From NCBI RefSeq assembly GCF_000801295.1, contig NZ_AP012978.1, forward strand, positions 2,277,001 to 2,341,000: a stretch of DNA of 64,000 nt. The letters run 5' to 3'. The notes under the pieces were generated by a model. The model made no database searches. It worked only from the letters and a program-made list of their open reading frames with translations, and had not been told where the DNA came from. Shown in pieces: positions 48,303-58,372 of the stretch (the stretch's first letter is position 1; the number at the start of each line of letters is the position of its first letter). The stretch is from an endosymbiont of unidentified scaly snail isolate Monju (GTDB taxonomy: Bacteria; Pseudomonadota; Gammaproteobacteria; Chromatiales; Chromatiaceae). The position numbers and the translations under genes were made by a program.

Positions 48303-49177
48303 ATGCGGCATTACATCACGATCTTGCTGTGTCTGCTGCTGGCCACAGCCGCCACGGCAGAGACAGTCACACTTGACTGGGCCGGCTGCGGCATCACCAA
48401 GAAGGCCTTCATGGCCGAACTCGCCCGCGCCTGGGAGCGCAAGACCGGCATCCACATCGATCTCGAGGGCGGTGGTGCCGCCAAGGGCATCCGCCGAGTA
48501 GCCAACCGCAGCGTTGCCATCGGCGGTAGTTGCCGTCCGCGGATCCCTGGTGCCCGCGAAGAGATGCGCGCCCGCTTCAACCCGGTGGCCTGGGACGCCC
48601 TGAGCGTCATCGTTCATCCCGACAACCCGGTGTCCAACATCACTCTGGAGCAGTTGCGTGCCGTCTACGAGGGACGCATCACCAACTGGAAGGATCTCGG
48701 CGGGCCGGACCGTCCGATCGACCTGCTGATCCGGCGGGGCAAGTTCTCCGGCGTGGGCCGAACACTGCGACAACTGGTGTTCAACGACTACGACAAGGAG
48801 TTCGTGTCCGAGCACGTCTACAAGTCGTCAGGGCCGCTGGAAAAGGCAGTGGAACAGAGAACCCCAACGCCATCGCCGTCACCGGCGTGAGCAGCGCACA
48901 CAAGCGCCAGGTAAAGCTGCTGAAGCTCAATGGCAAGGCACCCACCTACGACAACATCCGCAGCGGCGAGTACCTGCTCTATCGGCCGCTATACATCACC
49001 TCCAACCCCGCGCACCCGCAATACCGTGAGGTAAAACGCTTCATCGCCTTTGCCCACAGCCGCGAAGGACGCGAGATCATTCGCCGCGCCGGTGCCGTGC
49101 CCTACCTGGATGCCGTGAACCTGATCCGCAAGCAACGCCAACAGTGGGAGGATGCACGCAACCTGGCTACACGGTAG
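48303..49177 (+). pseudogene. PstS-like periplasmic substrate-binding protein, frame disrupted
   Basis: The first frame gives a signal peptide (MRHYITILLCLLLATAATAE) and a phosphate-binding-like domain: GGGAAKGIRRVANRSVAIGG and VIVHPDNPVSNITLEQLRAV plus YEGRITNWKDLGG. After 48858 the frame changes, and NPNAIAVTGVSSAHKRQVKL to NLIRKQRQQWEDARN completes a natural C-terminal lobe. Removing about one base near 48855-48862 would restore ~291 residues. Such PBP-like proteins bind oxyanions. Its place between hdrB and the apr genes suggests sulfate or phosphate, but no residue proves this. Confidence 0.7.
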
Positions 49178-49198
49178 CCGGGACCAGGTCAGAGGGGG

Positions 49199-49274
49199 AA
49201 AACACAAAGCACACAAAGGACTCGAAGGTGATCGAGGATCATACTTCGTGCTCTTTGTGGGCTTTGTGGTAAAC
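49199..49274. repeat. Imperfect inverted repeat of CACAAAG/CTTTGTG motifs
   Basis: AACACAAAGCACACAAAGGA and CTCTTTGTGGGCTTTGTGGT face each other across ~35 bp. Convergent genes lie on both sides. It may form a long weak hairpin. Confidence 0.6.
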
Positions 49275-49300
49275 CAACCCCTCTGCCTTCGCGCCGGGGG

Positions 49301-50242
49301 TCAGTCGCGGTCGCCGCAGCTGTCGGTGTTGCACTCCTCGCCCAGGGTCTCCTCACGCATGGCCTTTTCCATCTCGGCATTGCGCCGCGCGATCTCGGCC
49401 TCGGCGCGAGCCTGCCAGACCGGCTTGCGCTCCTGCACCCGGCGATCCCAGGCGTCCTTCTGCTCGGGGATGGTCATCTCGGCGAACAGCACCTGGCGCA
49501 TGAAGCGGTAGCCGAACTTGATCAGCGCCTCGTCGTTCTGTGCCAGCTCGTCGTAGGTCTGCTGCGGCAGGTCGTAGGTGCGCTTGAAGTTGTCGCTGAG
49601 CACGAACTTGCGGAACATGTCGAAGTTGAAAGAGGCCATGAAGAACAATTGCAGGCTCATCTCGTTGGGCTTGCCCACACCGGGGCCGCCCGAACGCTTC
49701 TTCAGGATCAGTTCGTACCACTCGCGGTTGAAATCGTCGTATTCCTCGACGCCCTGCTCCTTGCGGTATTCGGCCACGGTCAGTTCGCGATCTTCCTCAT
49801 GGCCCTTGCAGTGCTCCTCGACCACCAGCGAATACTGCTGTTCGGCCACGCTGGAATCCTTGCGGCGCATGGCGAGCAGGCCGACCGGGTAGTAGCGGCA
49901 GACCGTGGGCCGGTCCTCGTACACGGTGCAGCCGTTTTCCGGATCGAGAAACAGGCAGGCGCCCTCGTCGTCGGTGCGCAGCTTGATCCCCGGCACCCCG
50001 TCTCGCTCGAGCTGGAAAGGCACCGTGTGGTTCTTGAGGAACTGCTCGGAGTTCATGCCCAGACGGCGCTGCAGGCGCAGCACGTCATAGGGCGCGAGCG
50101 TGATGTCGGCCGCGCGGCAGCAGTCGTTGAAGCAGGAGATGCCCTTGTGACAACAAAAGCGGATGGTGCTCTCGGCGGTCAGCAGGGTCGGCAGGGTCGC
50201 GCTGGCCAGTTCCTCGGGGATATCGAATTTCTCGTCACTCAT
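49301..50242 (-). CDS. YkgJ family CxxCxxCC-type cysteine-cluster protein
   Basis: This 313-residue protein has the N-terminal cluster IRFCCHKGISCFNDCCRAAD and further Cys at GACLFLD, GCTVYEDRPTVCRYYPVG and EEHCKGH, a YkgJ-like set thought to bind zinc or Fe-S. The C-terminal half is helical (FNREWYELILKKR..., MRQVLFAEMTIPEQKDAWDR) and not part of the basic YkgJ domain. It ends 235 bp past the aprA stop on the same strand, beyond a terminator, so it is not clearly in the apr operon. Function unknown. Confidence 0.8.
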   Translation of the reverse strand: MSDEKFDIPEELASATLPTLLTAESTIRFCCHKGISCFNDCCRAADITLAPYDVLRLQRRLGMNSEQFLKNHTVPFQLERDGVPGIKLRTDDEGACLFLDPENGCTVYEDRPTVCRYYPVGLLAMRRKDSSVAEQQYSLVVEEHCKGHEEDRELTVAEYRKEQGVEEYDDFNREWYELILKKRSGGPGVGKPNEMSLQLFFMASFNFDMFRKFVLSDNFKRTYDLPQQTYDELAQNDEALIKFGYRFMRQVLFAEMTIPEQKDAWDRRVQERKPVWQARAEAEIARRNAEMEKAMREETLGEECNTDSCGDRD

Positions 50243-50356
50243 CGACCTTACCTCTCGTGCAGTACGGCGCTGCCGCGCCGGAAGAAGATGCAGCCTGACA
50301 CGGCACCGAGCCGCGATCAGACCGCGAATTATAGGGTTTTGCGCCGGGATTGGCGC

Positions 50357-50401
50357 GGCGGTTCCCGAAAGGACCCGGCAGGGACCCTTTCGGGAACCGC
50401 C
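50357..50401. repeat. Perfect 16-bp inverted repeat between aprA and the YkgJ-type gene
   Basis: GGCGGTTCCCGAAAGG (50357-50372) and its exact complement (50386-50401) enclose 13 nt. No T-tract follows on either strand, so it is not a standard terminator. Confidence 0.85.
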
Positions 50402-50409
50402 CGGAAAGC

Positions 50410-50441
50410 AAAAAGTCCGGGTGCCAAAGCACCCGGACTCC
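50410..50441 (-). terminator. Rho-independent terminator of aprBA
   Basis: On the minus strand AGTCCGGGTGC-TTTG-GCACCCGGACT is followed by TTTTTGCTTT. It lies about 35 bp past the aprA stop. Confidence 0.9.
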
Positions 50442-50477
50442 TGAGCCTTCAGGCTCGGCCGTGTCCGGCCGTCAAGA

Positions 50478-52487
50478 TCACTTGAACAGCTTGGACTTGT
50501 CGACCAGATCCTTGTGTGCCCGCTTGAAGCAGGTCCAGGTCTTGGTCTCCTTGTCGTACACGGAGTTGACGAAGCACTTCCAGTTTTCCTCGTCCACGAA
50601 GTTCTTGTCCATCCGGTAGTAGAAGCCCGGATAACGCGACTCTTCGCGGAACTGGATGTGCTTCATGTGGGCCTCGGCGGTGAGGATGCGGTGATAGTTC
50701 TCCCATGCGCGCAGCAGCTCGTGGAGGTCCTTCGCACGCATCTTCAGCGCGTCTTCCTTCAGCATCTCGAGCTTCTGCTCGGCCAGGGCCAGCATGTGCT
50801 CGTTGGTGGTGTAGTAGGTCGCCACACCAGCCACGTACTCGTCCATGATCTTCTGCAGACGGAACTGCAGCATCCGCGGGGTGATGTAGTTGGGGTTGAT
50901 ATCGATCGCGGTGGTGTAGTCCTTGAACTCCAGGAAGTTGCGCACCGGACGGTAGATCTCCTCGATGAGGGTGTCCACGTCGGTATCCAGTTCCGGGGTC
51001 CAGTCCTTGTTGTCCATCACGAACTTGACCATGGCCTTGGCAGCCAGACGACCTTCGGCGTGCGAACCGGAGGAGAACTTGTGGCCGGAAGCACCCACGC
51101 CGTCACCGGCGGTGAACAGGCCCTTCACGGTGGTCATGCCACGGTAACCCCAGTTCCAGCCTTCCGGCAGGTGCGAGGGGATCTTGTCCTTCTCGGGATG
51201 CTCCTCGGAGGTCGGCGCACCAATGTCGTCCGGGCCAGAGGTCCAGATGCCGCAGCAGCCGGAGTGCGAGCCCAGCAGGTAGGGTTCGGTGGGCATCAGC
51301 TCGGAGTTCTTCTTCTCCGGCTCGATGTTCTCACCGGCCCAGATGCCACACTGACCGATGCACATGTCGAGGAAGTCTTCCCAGGCCTCGGCCTCGAGGT
51401 GCTTCACCTCGCGGGGCGACAGGGTCTCGCGCAGGTTGGCCAGGGCGGTCACGGTGTCCATCCAGATGGGACCGCGGCCTTCGCGCATTTCCTTGAGCAT
51501 CAGGTGGTTACGCAGGCAGGATGCCGGAACCTGGGCCTGACCGTAGGGCGGGTAGTCGTCCAGCATCTCCTTGTTGCGCTCCATGTACACCTCGCCGAAG
51601 GCGTTGGTGGCCTTGGATTTGAACAGGAGGAACCAGGCACCCACCGGACCGTAGCCGTCCTTGAAGCGGGTCGGCACGAAGCGGTTTTCCATCATGGTCA
51701 GCTCGGCACCGGCCTCGGCAGCCATGGCGTAGGTGGAACCGGCGTTCCACACCGGGTACCAGGCACGGCCCTGACCTTCACCGACCGAACGCGGACGGAA
51801 GATGTTCACGCAGCCACCGGCAGCCAGCAGGCAGGCCTTGAACTTGTAGACGTACAGCTTGTGCTCACGCACCGAGAAGCCGACGGCACCGGCGACGCGG
51901 TTCTTGTCGTTCTTGTCGTTGACCAGCTTGACGATGAACACGCGCTCCTGGATGCGGTCGGTGCCCAGGGCCTTCTTGGCGGCCTCGGCCACGATCCACT
52001 TGTAGGATTCACCGTTGATCATGATCTGCCACTTACCGGAACGCACGGGCTTGCCGCCGTCCTTCAGCGCGGGCAAACCCTCGGCACCGTTGTGGCGCTC
52101 GCCATTCTCGTCGGTCTTCCAGATCGGCAGGCCCCACTCTTCGAACAGGTGCACCGACTCGTCCACGTGACGGCCCAGGTCGTAGGCCAGGTCGTCGCGG
52201 GTGATGCCCATCAGGTCGTTGGAGACCATGCGTGCGTAGTCGGCGGGATCCTGCTCGGGACCGATGTAGGTGTTGATCGCGGACAGGCCCTGGGCCACGG
52301 CGCCGGAGCGGTCCATGGCGGCCTTGTCGACCAGCTTCACCTTGATGTCCACACCGGCTTCCTTGGCCACTTCCAGCCAGGGACCGATCTCGTAGGCCGC
52401 GCCGCAGGCAGCCATGCCGCCGCCGATGAGGAGGATGTCAACTTCTTCTTCGATGACTTCCGGATTTCCGAATTCAGCCATTTTCAA
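50478..52487 (-). CDS. aprA: Adenylylsulfate (APS) reductase alpha subunit AprA
   Basis: This 669-residue FAD-containing catalytic subunit interconverts APS and sulfite plus AMP; in a sulfur oxidiser it works toward APS. FAD contacts are seen in DILLIGGGMAACGAAYEIGP, with DKAAMDRSGAVAQGLSAINT and TMMENRFVPTRFKDGYGPVG close to the active site, and GDGVGASGHKFSSGSHAEGR later. Length and motifs match dissimilatory AprA. It is translated after aprB (35-bp gap) and acts in the cytoplasm, with Qmo/Hdr as likely electron partner. Confidence 0.97.
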   Translation of the reverse strand: MKMAEFGNPEVIEEEVDILLIGGGMAACGAAYEIGPWLEVAKEAGVDIKVKLVDKAAMDRSGAVAQGLSAINTYIGPEQDPADYARMVSNDLMGITRDDLAYDLGRHVDESVHLFEEWGLPIWKTDENGERHNGAEGLPALKDGGKPVRSGKWQIMINGESYKWIVAEAAKKALGTDRIQERVFIVKLVNDKNDKNRVAGAVGFSVREHKLYVYKFKACLLAAGGCVNIFRPRSVGEGQGRAWYPVWNAGSTYAMAAEAGAELTMMENRFVPTRFKDGYGPVGAWFLLFKSKATNAFGEVYMERNKEMLDDYPPYGQAQVPASCLRNHLMLKEMREGRGPIWMDTVTALANLRETLSPREVKHLEAEAWEDFLDMCIGQCGIWAGENIEPEKKNSELMPTEPYLLGSHSGCCGIWTSGPDDIGAPTSEEHPEKDKIPSHLPEGWNWGYRGMTTVKGLFTAGDGVGASGHKFSSGSHAEGRLAAKAMVKFVMDNKDWTPELDTDVDTLIEEIYRPVRNFLEFKDYTTAIDINPNYITPRMLQFRLQKIMDEYVAGVATYYTTNEHMLALAEQKLEMLKEDALKMRAKDLHELLRAWENYHRILTAEAHMKHIQFREESRYPGFYYRMDKNFVDEENWKCFVNSVYDKETKTWTCFKRAHKDLVDKSKLFK

Positions 52488-52522
52488 TACCTCTGATAGA
52501 AATTCTTCGTCTCAACCCGCAA

Positions 52523-52996
52523 TCACTTGCAGATCAGCTCGCTCGGGTCGCCGGCGCGGTAGCCGTTCTGCTCGTTGTGGTTGAAGAAACCCGGCTCGGC
52601 GATCTTGCTCAGGTCGGCTTTGGGCTTGCCGCCGTACGGATCGATGGAGCCTTCCGGGGTGGTGCGGATGGGGAACTTGAAGCGCTTCATGGTGCCGTTG
52701 CGGAACTTGATGGTCCACATGATGGAATCGGTACCACGCAGCGGCTGCACGGAGGCACCCAGCGGCACGATGTCAGCGTAGGGACGTGCCTCGATGGCGT
52801 TCTGCGGGCAGATCTTGATGCAGGAGTAGCACTCCCAGCACTGCTCCGGCTCCTGGTTGTAGGACTTCATGGCGTGGCCGGTCTCCGAGCCGTCCATGTC
52901 CAGTTTCATCAGATCGTGCGGGCAGATGTACATGCACGCGGTCTTGTCCTGGCCTTTACAGCCATCGCACTTGTCGGTACGTACGAATGTAGGCAT
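52523..52996 (-). CDS. aprB: Adenylylsulfate (APS) reductase beta subunit AprB
   Basis: This 157-residue ferredoxin-type subunit carries two [4Fe-4S] clusters: CDGCKGQDKTACMYICPHDL and CWECYSCIKICPQNAIEARP. The C-terminal tail wraps AprA in known structures. AGGAG precedes the ATG at 52996. It is the first gene of the aprBA operon and is divergent from the sigma54 activator gene. Confidence 0.97.
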   Translation of the reverse strand: MPTFVRTDKCDGCKGQDKTACMYICPHDLMKLDMDGSETGHAMKSYNQEPEQCWECYSCIKICPQNAIEARPYADIVPLGASVQPLRGTDSIMWTIKFRNGTMKRFKFPIRTTPEGSIDPYGGKPKADLSKIAEPGFFNHNEQNGYRAGDPSELICK

Positions 52997-53336
52997 CGAA
53001 AGTTCTCCTGAGGTTTACACTGCAGTGTGTGGGTGTTTCGGGCCACCCCCCGAGGGCGGCGTCCCAAATCTTTCGCCCCGTGTCGCAACCGGCGGACCGG
53101 GCCGCCTCGCGCACCGACCGGAGCCAATGGCGCAGGCCAGGCGGGGCATCGGGGTGAGTAAACATAGAGATGGGGGGGATAAAACGCCAAACAGTTTTAC
53201 CCGCAGATGGCATAAATCACCTTTATTTCATATGCTGATACACCCAAGCGCCTGAATCGCCGGGCTTTTCGCTCGCCTCGATGGCACGAAAACCGAATGC
53301 AAATCATTCTCCGGGCTGTATCCCGAGGAGTCCGCC
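52997..53336. promoter_or_regulatory. Divergent 340-bp region between aprBA and the sigma54 activator
   Basis: No gene is supported. The stretch about 53150-53245 is AT-richer and the best place for the aprBA promoter. The segment 53040-53140 is very GC-rich. I found no properly spaced -24/-12 element. A TGGCACG near 53281 is followed by GC three bases too late. Confidence 0.4.
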
Positions 53337-54668
53337 ATGTCCCCTGCCCCATCCCCCCCCGCAGCACCCGACGTACTGCTGTTCATCGCCACCGGCTGCG
53401 CCCATTGCCCGGCCGTGCTGGCCGCCCTGAGCGAACTGGTCAAACAGGGCGCCGTGGGCCGCCTCGAGGTGGTGAACATCGCCGCCCGCCCCGAGGCAGC
53501 ACAGATCGCCGGGGTGCGCTCGGTGCCCTGGATGCGCATCGGCCCCTTCACCCTGCAGGGCAGTCACACGCCTGCAGAACTGCGGCAGTGGGTGGAGCGG
53601 GCCGCACGCGGCAAAGGCGTGGCCGAATACCTGGGCGAGTTGATCGAGAACCAGCGGCTGGACGAGGCGCTGGCACGCCGCCGTGCCGCGCGCGAGAAAC
53701 ATCCGGCACCGCAATTGCCGACACGCGACCTGATCGGACGCAGCACGGCCATGCTCGAGGTGAGCAAGCAGATCGCACTGTCCGCGGGTTCGGACGCCAA
53801 TGTACTCATCGAGGGCGAATCCGGCACCGGCAAAGAGGTCGTCGCACGGCTGATCCATCAGCACAGCGAGCGCAATGGCCCCTTCGTCGCGCTCAACTGC
53901 GCGGCCATCGTCGACACCCTGATCGAGAGCGAGCTGTTCGGTCACGAGAAGGGCGCCTTCACCGGCGCCGATCGGCGCAAGCCCGGCAAGTTCGAACTGG
54001 CAGCGGGCGGCACCCTGTTCCTCGACGAGATTGGCGAACTGGCCCTCCCTCTGCAGGCCAAGCTGCTGCGCACCCTTCAGGAACGGGTGATCGAACGCGT
54101 GGGCGGTACCGAGTCCATCCCGGTGGACGTGCGCATCATCGCCGCCACTCACCGCGACCTGTTCAAGCTTGCCGCAGATGGTCTCTTCCGCGAGGACCTC
54201 GCCTACCGACTGAAGGTCATCGAGATCCACCTGCCACCCCTGCGCGAACGCCCCGAAGACATCCCGCTGCTCGCCCAGTCGCTGCTCGATCGCATCGCCG
54301 TGCAGCACCGCGCCTGCCCGCCGCCGCTGTCCGAGACGGTCATCCACAAACTGCAAGGGCATGACTGGCCAGGCAATGTACGCGAACTGGAGAACACCCT
54401 CACCCAGGCCCTGGTGCGCGCGCGCGGCGGCGCCATCCTTCCCGAACACATTCGGCTCGGCACCACGGGCACGACGACACCGGCCACCAACGACACGGCC
54501 GTGCTGCGCTCGCTCGCGGAGGTTGAGGCCGAACACATCCAGCGCGTGCTCGAATATACCGGCGGGCACAAGGGACGCGCCTGCGAGATCCTCGGCATCT
54601 CTCGCCCGGCGCTGGACCGCAAGATCACCCGCCACGCCCTGATCGTTCCATCCTCCCGACGCAGCTGA
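53337..54668 (+). CDS. Sigma54-dependent transcriptional activator with N-terminal thioredoxin-like domain
   Basis: This is a 443-residue regulator. Residues ~10-90 form a thioredoxin/glutaredoxin-like fold with the redox motif [13 protein letters not shown] (CAHC, Cys21 and Cys24) and a cis-Pro at SVPWM (Pro64). Residues ~130-370 are the AAA+ domain: Walker [12 protein letters not shown] (160-167), GAFTGA (206-211) that contacts sigma54, Walker [11 protein letters not shown]. Residues ~395-432 form a Fis-type helix-turn-helix. The thioredoxin replaces the usual receiver or GAF sensor and may make the activator redox responsive. A fitting enhancer and sigma54 promoter lie just downstream. Confidence 0.9.
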   Translation: MSPAPSPPAAPDVLLFIATGCAHCPAVLAALSELVKQGAVGRLEVVNIAARPEAAQIAGVRSVPWMRIGPFTLQGSHTPAELRQWVERAARGKGVAEYLGELIENQRLDEALARRRAAREKHPAPQLPTRDLIGRSTAMLEVSKQIALSAGSDANVLIEGESGTGKEVVARLIHQHSERNGPFVALNCAAIVDTLIESELFGHEKGAFTGADRRKPGKFELAAGGTLFLDEIGELALPLQAKLLRTLQERVIERVGGTESIPVDVRIIAATHRDLFKLAADGLFREDLAYRLKVIEIHLPPLRERPEDIPLLAQSLLDRIAVQHRACPPPLSETVIHKLQGHDWPGNVRELENTLTQALVRARGGAILPEHIRLGTTGTTTPATNDTAVLRSLAEVEAEHIQRVLEYTGGHKGRACEILGISRPALDRKITRHALIVPSSRRS

Positions 54669-54686
54669 ACGGCAGATCTGTCACAC

Positions 54687-54712
54687 TGTAACGAAGCGTT
54701 GTAACGAAACGT
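54687..54712 (+). promoter_or_regulatory. Tandem 13-mer, candidate upstream activator sequence
   Basis: TGTAACGAAGCGT and TGTAACGAAACGT stand directly head to tail, with one mismatch, about 55 bp before the -24 element. Position and repetition suit binding of a Fis-type activator such as the one encoded immediately upstream. Confidence 0.65.
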
Positions 54713-54767
54713 TCAACTTCCTGATCGGGCGCCTTGAAAATTCCTTGAATATCCGCCACTTATAAAC

Positions 54768-54783
54768 TGGCACGCCTACTGCA
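54768..54783 (+). promoter_or_regulatory. Sigma54 (-24/-12) promoter
   Basis: TGGCACGCCTACTGCA keeps the GG-N10-GC spacing and the TGGCAC and TGCA boxes of the sigma54 consensus. It lies 43 bp ahead of the ATG at 54827. Confidence 0.82.
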
Positions 54784-54826
54784 ACGTTCAGGGTACACCC
54801 TTTCGAACCGAGCAGAGGACACTGCC

Positions 54827-54916
54827 ATGAGCGTCAACGTCGCCACTCTTGCCTCCCTTGCCGTCGACCGCACCTCCCAGGCCGCCTCCCGCGAGGCCCG
54901 CTTCGAGGCCCTGTGA
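54827..54916 (+). CDS. 29-residue reading frame: detached N-terminus of the sigma factor or a leader peptide
   Basis: The frame starts at an ATG with AGAGGA upstream and encodes MSVNVATLASLAVDRTSQAA, then SREARFEAL, ending at TGA 54914-54916 which overlaps the GTG start of the sigma factor. The ending FEAL is how many sigma70-family factors of this type begin (FEAL followed by ...LYRYAYWL). It is therefore more likely the natural N-terminus cut off by a frame change than an independent peptide. Confidence 0.5.
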   Translation: MSVNVATLASLAVDRTSQAASREARFEAL

Positions 54917-55383
54917 TCACCACCAGACTGAACGATCTCTACCGTTACGCCTGCTGGCTGACCCACGACCCGGTGGTTGCCGACGATCTGGTGCAGGAGA
55001 CCATGCTGCGCGCCTGGAAGAACCTCGACCGCCTGCAAGACCACAAGGCCGCCAAGAGCTGGCTGATCACCATCCTGCGCCGCGAGAATGCCCGCCGCTT
55101 CGAGCGCTACCAGCCGCCGCAGTCGGCCATGCCCACCGAGGAGCTGGCGGCCGGCCGCAACGAGTACGACACCTCCACCGAGGCCTTCGTGCTGCGCCGC
55201 GCCCTGGAGCACCTGCCCGAGAACTACCGTGAACCGCTGCTGTTGCAGATCATCCACGGCTACTCGCAAAAGGAGATCGCCGCCCAGCTCGGCATCTCGC
55301 CGGCCGGCGCCGGCACCCGCCTGTTCCGCGCCCGGCAGAAACTGCGCAAGATGCTGGAAGGCAACGGGGAAGCCGTGGACTGA
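54913..55383 (+). CDS. Sigma-70 family (ECF-type) RNA polymerase sigma factor, N-terminus in another frame
   Basis: From GTG 54913 the frame gives 156 residues with region 2 (LNDLYRYACWLTHDPVVADD, LVQETMLRAWKNLD) and region 4 (LEHLPENYREPLLLQIIHGY, SQKEIAAQLGISPAGAGTRL, FRARQKL). The usual first ~10 residues before LYRYA are found only in the overlapping upstream frame. Adding back one G (CTGTG to CTGGTG near 54912) would fuse both into one protein. It is preceded by a sigma54 promoter, so one sigma factor may control another. No anti-sigma gene is next to it. Confidence 0.85.
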   Translation: MITTRLNDLYRYACWLTHDPVVADDLVQETMLRAWKNLDRLQDHKAAKSWLITILRRENARRFERYQPPQSAMPTEELAAGRNEYDTSTEAFVLRRALEHLPENYREPLLLQIIHGYSQKEIAAQLGISPAGAGTRLFRARQKLRKMLEGNGEAVD

Positions 55384-55392
55384 TCACCCAAG

Positions 55393-55452
55393 GGTTCGCG
55401 GCGAGGACGCCGCTCCTGCCCGCAGGAGGCCGTCCCCGGGCCGAAGCGTTCG
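55393..55452. repeat. REP-like palindrome between the sigma factor and speA
   Basis: A single well-preserved unit: GTTCGCGGCGAGGACGCCGC, TCCTGCCCGCAGGAGG, CCGTCCCCGGGCCGAAGCG. It separates two convergent genes. Confidence 0.85.
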
Positions 55453-55479
55453 TGGAGAGCCCCCCGCCCGGCAACACGA

Positions 55480-57351
<1,872 letters not shown>

Positions 57352-57388
57352 GCGGCAGACCTCGAAAAGACCGATTATCCAGCAGCGT

Positions 57389-58267
57389 TCAGCGGCTGGC
57401 CAGCGCCACGAAATCGCGCACCCAGGGCAGCTCGGCATCGGCTGCGCGCAACGCGGCGTACATCTTGCCGTGCAGCCCACGCCGCCCCAGCGGTCGCGAC
57501 ACCAGGCCTGGCGGACACACTGAGGAGGCCAGCACCCAGTCCGGCAACACCGCCACGCCACGCCGGCTGGCGACCAGTTGCAGGATCACCGCAGTCAGCT
57601 CGCTCTGGCGCACCGACGCCGGCGCCACCCCGGCCGGGTCGAGAAAACGGGTGAACACATCCAGCCGCGCGGCCGGCACCGGGTAGGTAATGAGCATCTC
57701 TCCGGCCAGGTGGTGCGGCTGGATGCGCTTGAGGCGCGCCAGCGGATGCGACTCCGCGAGCACCGCGCGCGCCTCGTAGGCGAACAGCGGCGCAAAGTAC
57801 AGCGAACGATGGCGCGAGCGATCCGAGGTGACGACCAGGTCCACCTCACCGGCGAGCAGGTCGGGCAGCGCCTCGAAGCGTGCCTGCCGGATGTCGATGT
57901 CCACCGCCGACCAGGTCTCGCGGAAACGCGCCAGCAACGGCAGCAACCAGTCGTAGCAGGCATGGCATTCCAGTGTCAGGTACAGGCGCGCCGAGGCCGA
58001 CCGTTCGGGGTCGCCCAGCTCACGCTCGGCCCGCTCGACCTCGGGCAGCACGGTGCGCGCCAACGCCAGCAGGCGCTCACCGGCGGGGGTCAGCGCCAGG
58101 GGCCGGGTCCCCTTGCGCACCATCGGCACCTCGAAGTAACGCTCCAGCGCGCGCAACTGGTGTGACAGTGCCGACTGAGTCAGGTGCAGCTTGCGCGCCG
58201 CGGCCGCGAGACTGCCGGTCTCGGACAGCGCTTGCAGGGTACGCAGATGGCGAAGTTCGAGAAACAT
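57389..58267 (-). CDS. metR: LysR-type regulator MetR
   Basis: This 292-residue regulator starts with the LysR helix-turn-helix (LRHLRTLQALSETGSLAAAA, RKLHLTQSALSHQLRALE) and continues with the MetR effector domain (LECHACYDWLLPLLARFRET). MetR activates metE with homocysteine as co-inducer. It is divergent from metE with a 105-bp shared gap, the classic arrangement. Confidence 0.93.
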   Translation of the reverse strand: MFLELRHLRTLQALSETGSLAAAARKLHLTQSALSHQLRALERYFEVPMVRKGTRPLALTPAGERLLALARTVLPEVERAERELGDPERSASARLYLTLECHACYDWLLPLLARFRETWSAVDIDIRQARFEALPDLLAGEVDLVVTSDRSRHRSLYFAPLFAYEARAVLAESHPLARLKRIQPHHLAGEMLITYPVPAARLDVFTRFLDPAGVAPASVRQSELTAVILQLVASRRGVAVLPDWVLASSVCPPGLVSRPLGRRGLHGKMYAALRAADAELPWVRDFVALASR

Positions 58268-58274
58268 GAATCAC

Positions 58275-58293
58275 TCTCATCAACCGATTGAGA
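58275..58293. promoter_or_regulatory. Candidate MetR operator in the metR-metE gap
   Basis: TCTCATCAACCGATTGAGA has 5-bp inverted arms around 9 bp, a LysR-type layout. It differs from the E. coli MetR site (TGAANNNNNTTCA), so this is a weak call made on symmetry and position. Confidence 0.35.
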
Positions 58294-58372
58294 ATAATGA
58301 ATTTGAATACACGCCCGGCGCGCAGCATACTCGCCGTCTGTTACCGGAACAACCACATCAGAGGACGACGAC

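Noticed and set aside
53281-53303. Possible sigma54 promoter TGGCACGAAAACCGAATGCA ahead of the activator gene
   Set aside because: GG and GC are 13 bases apart instead of 10, which sigma54 does not tolerate well.
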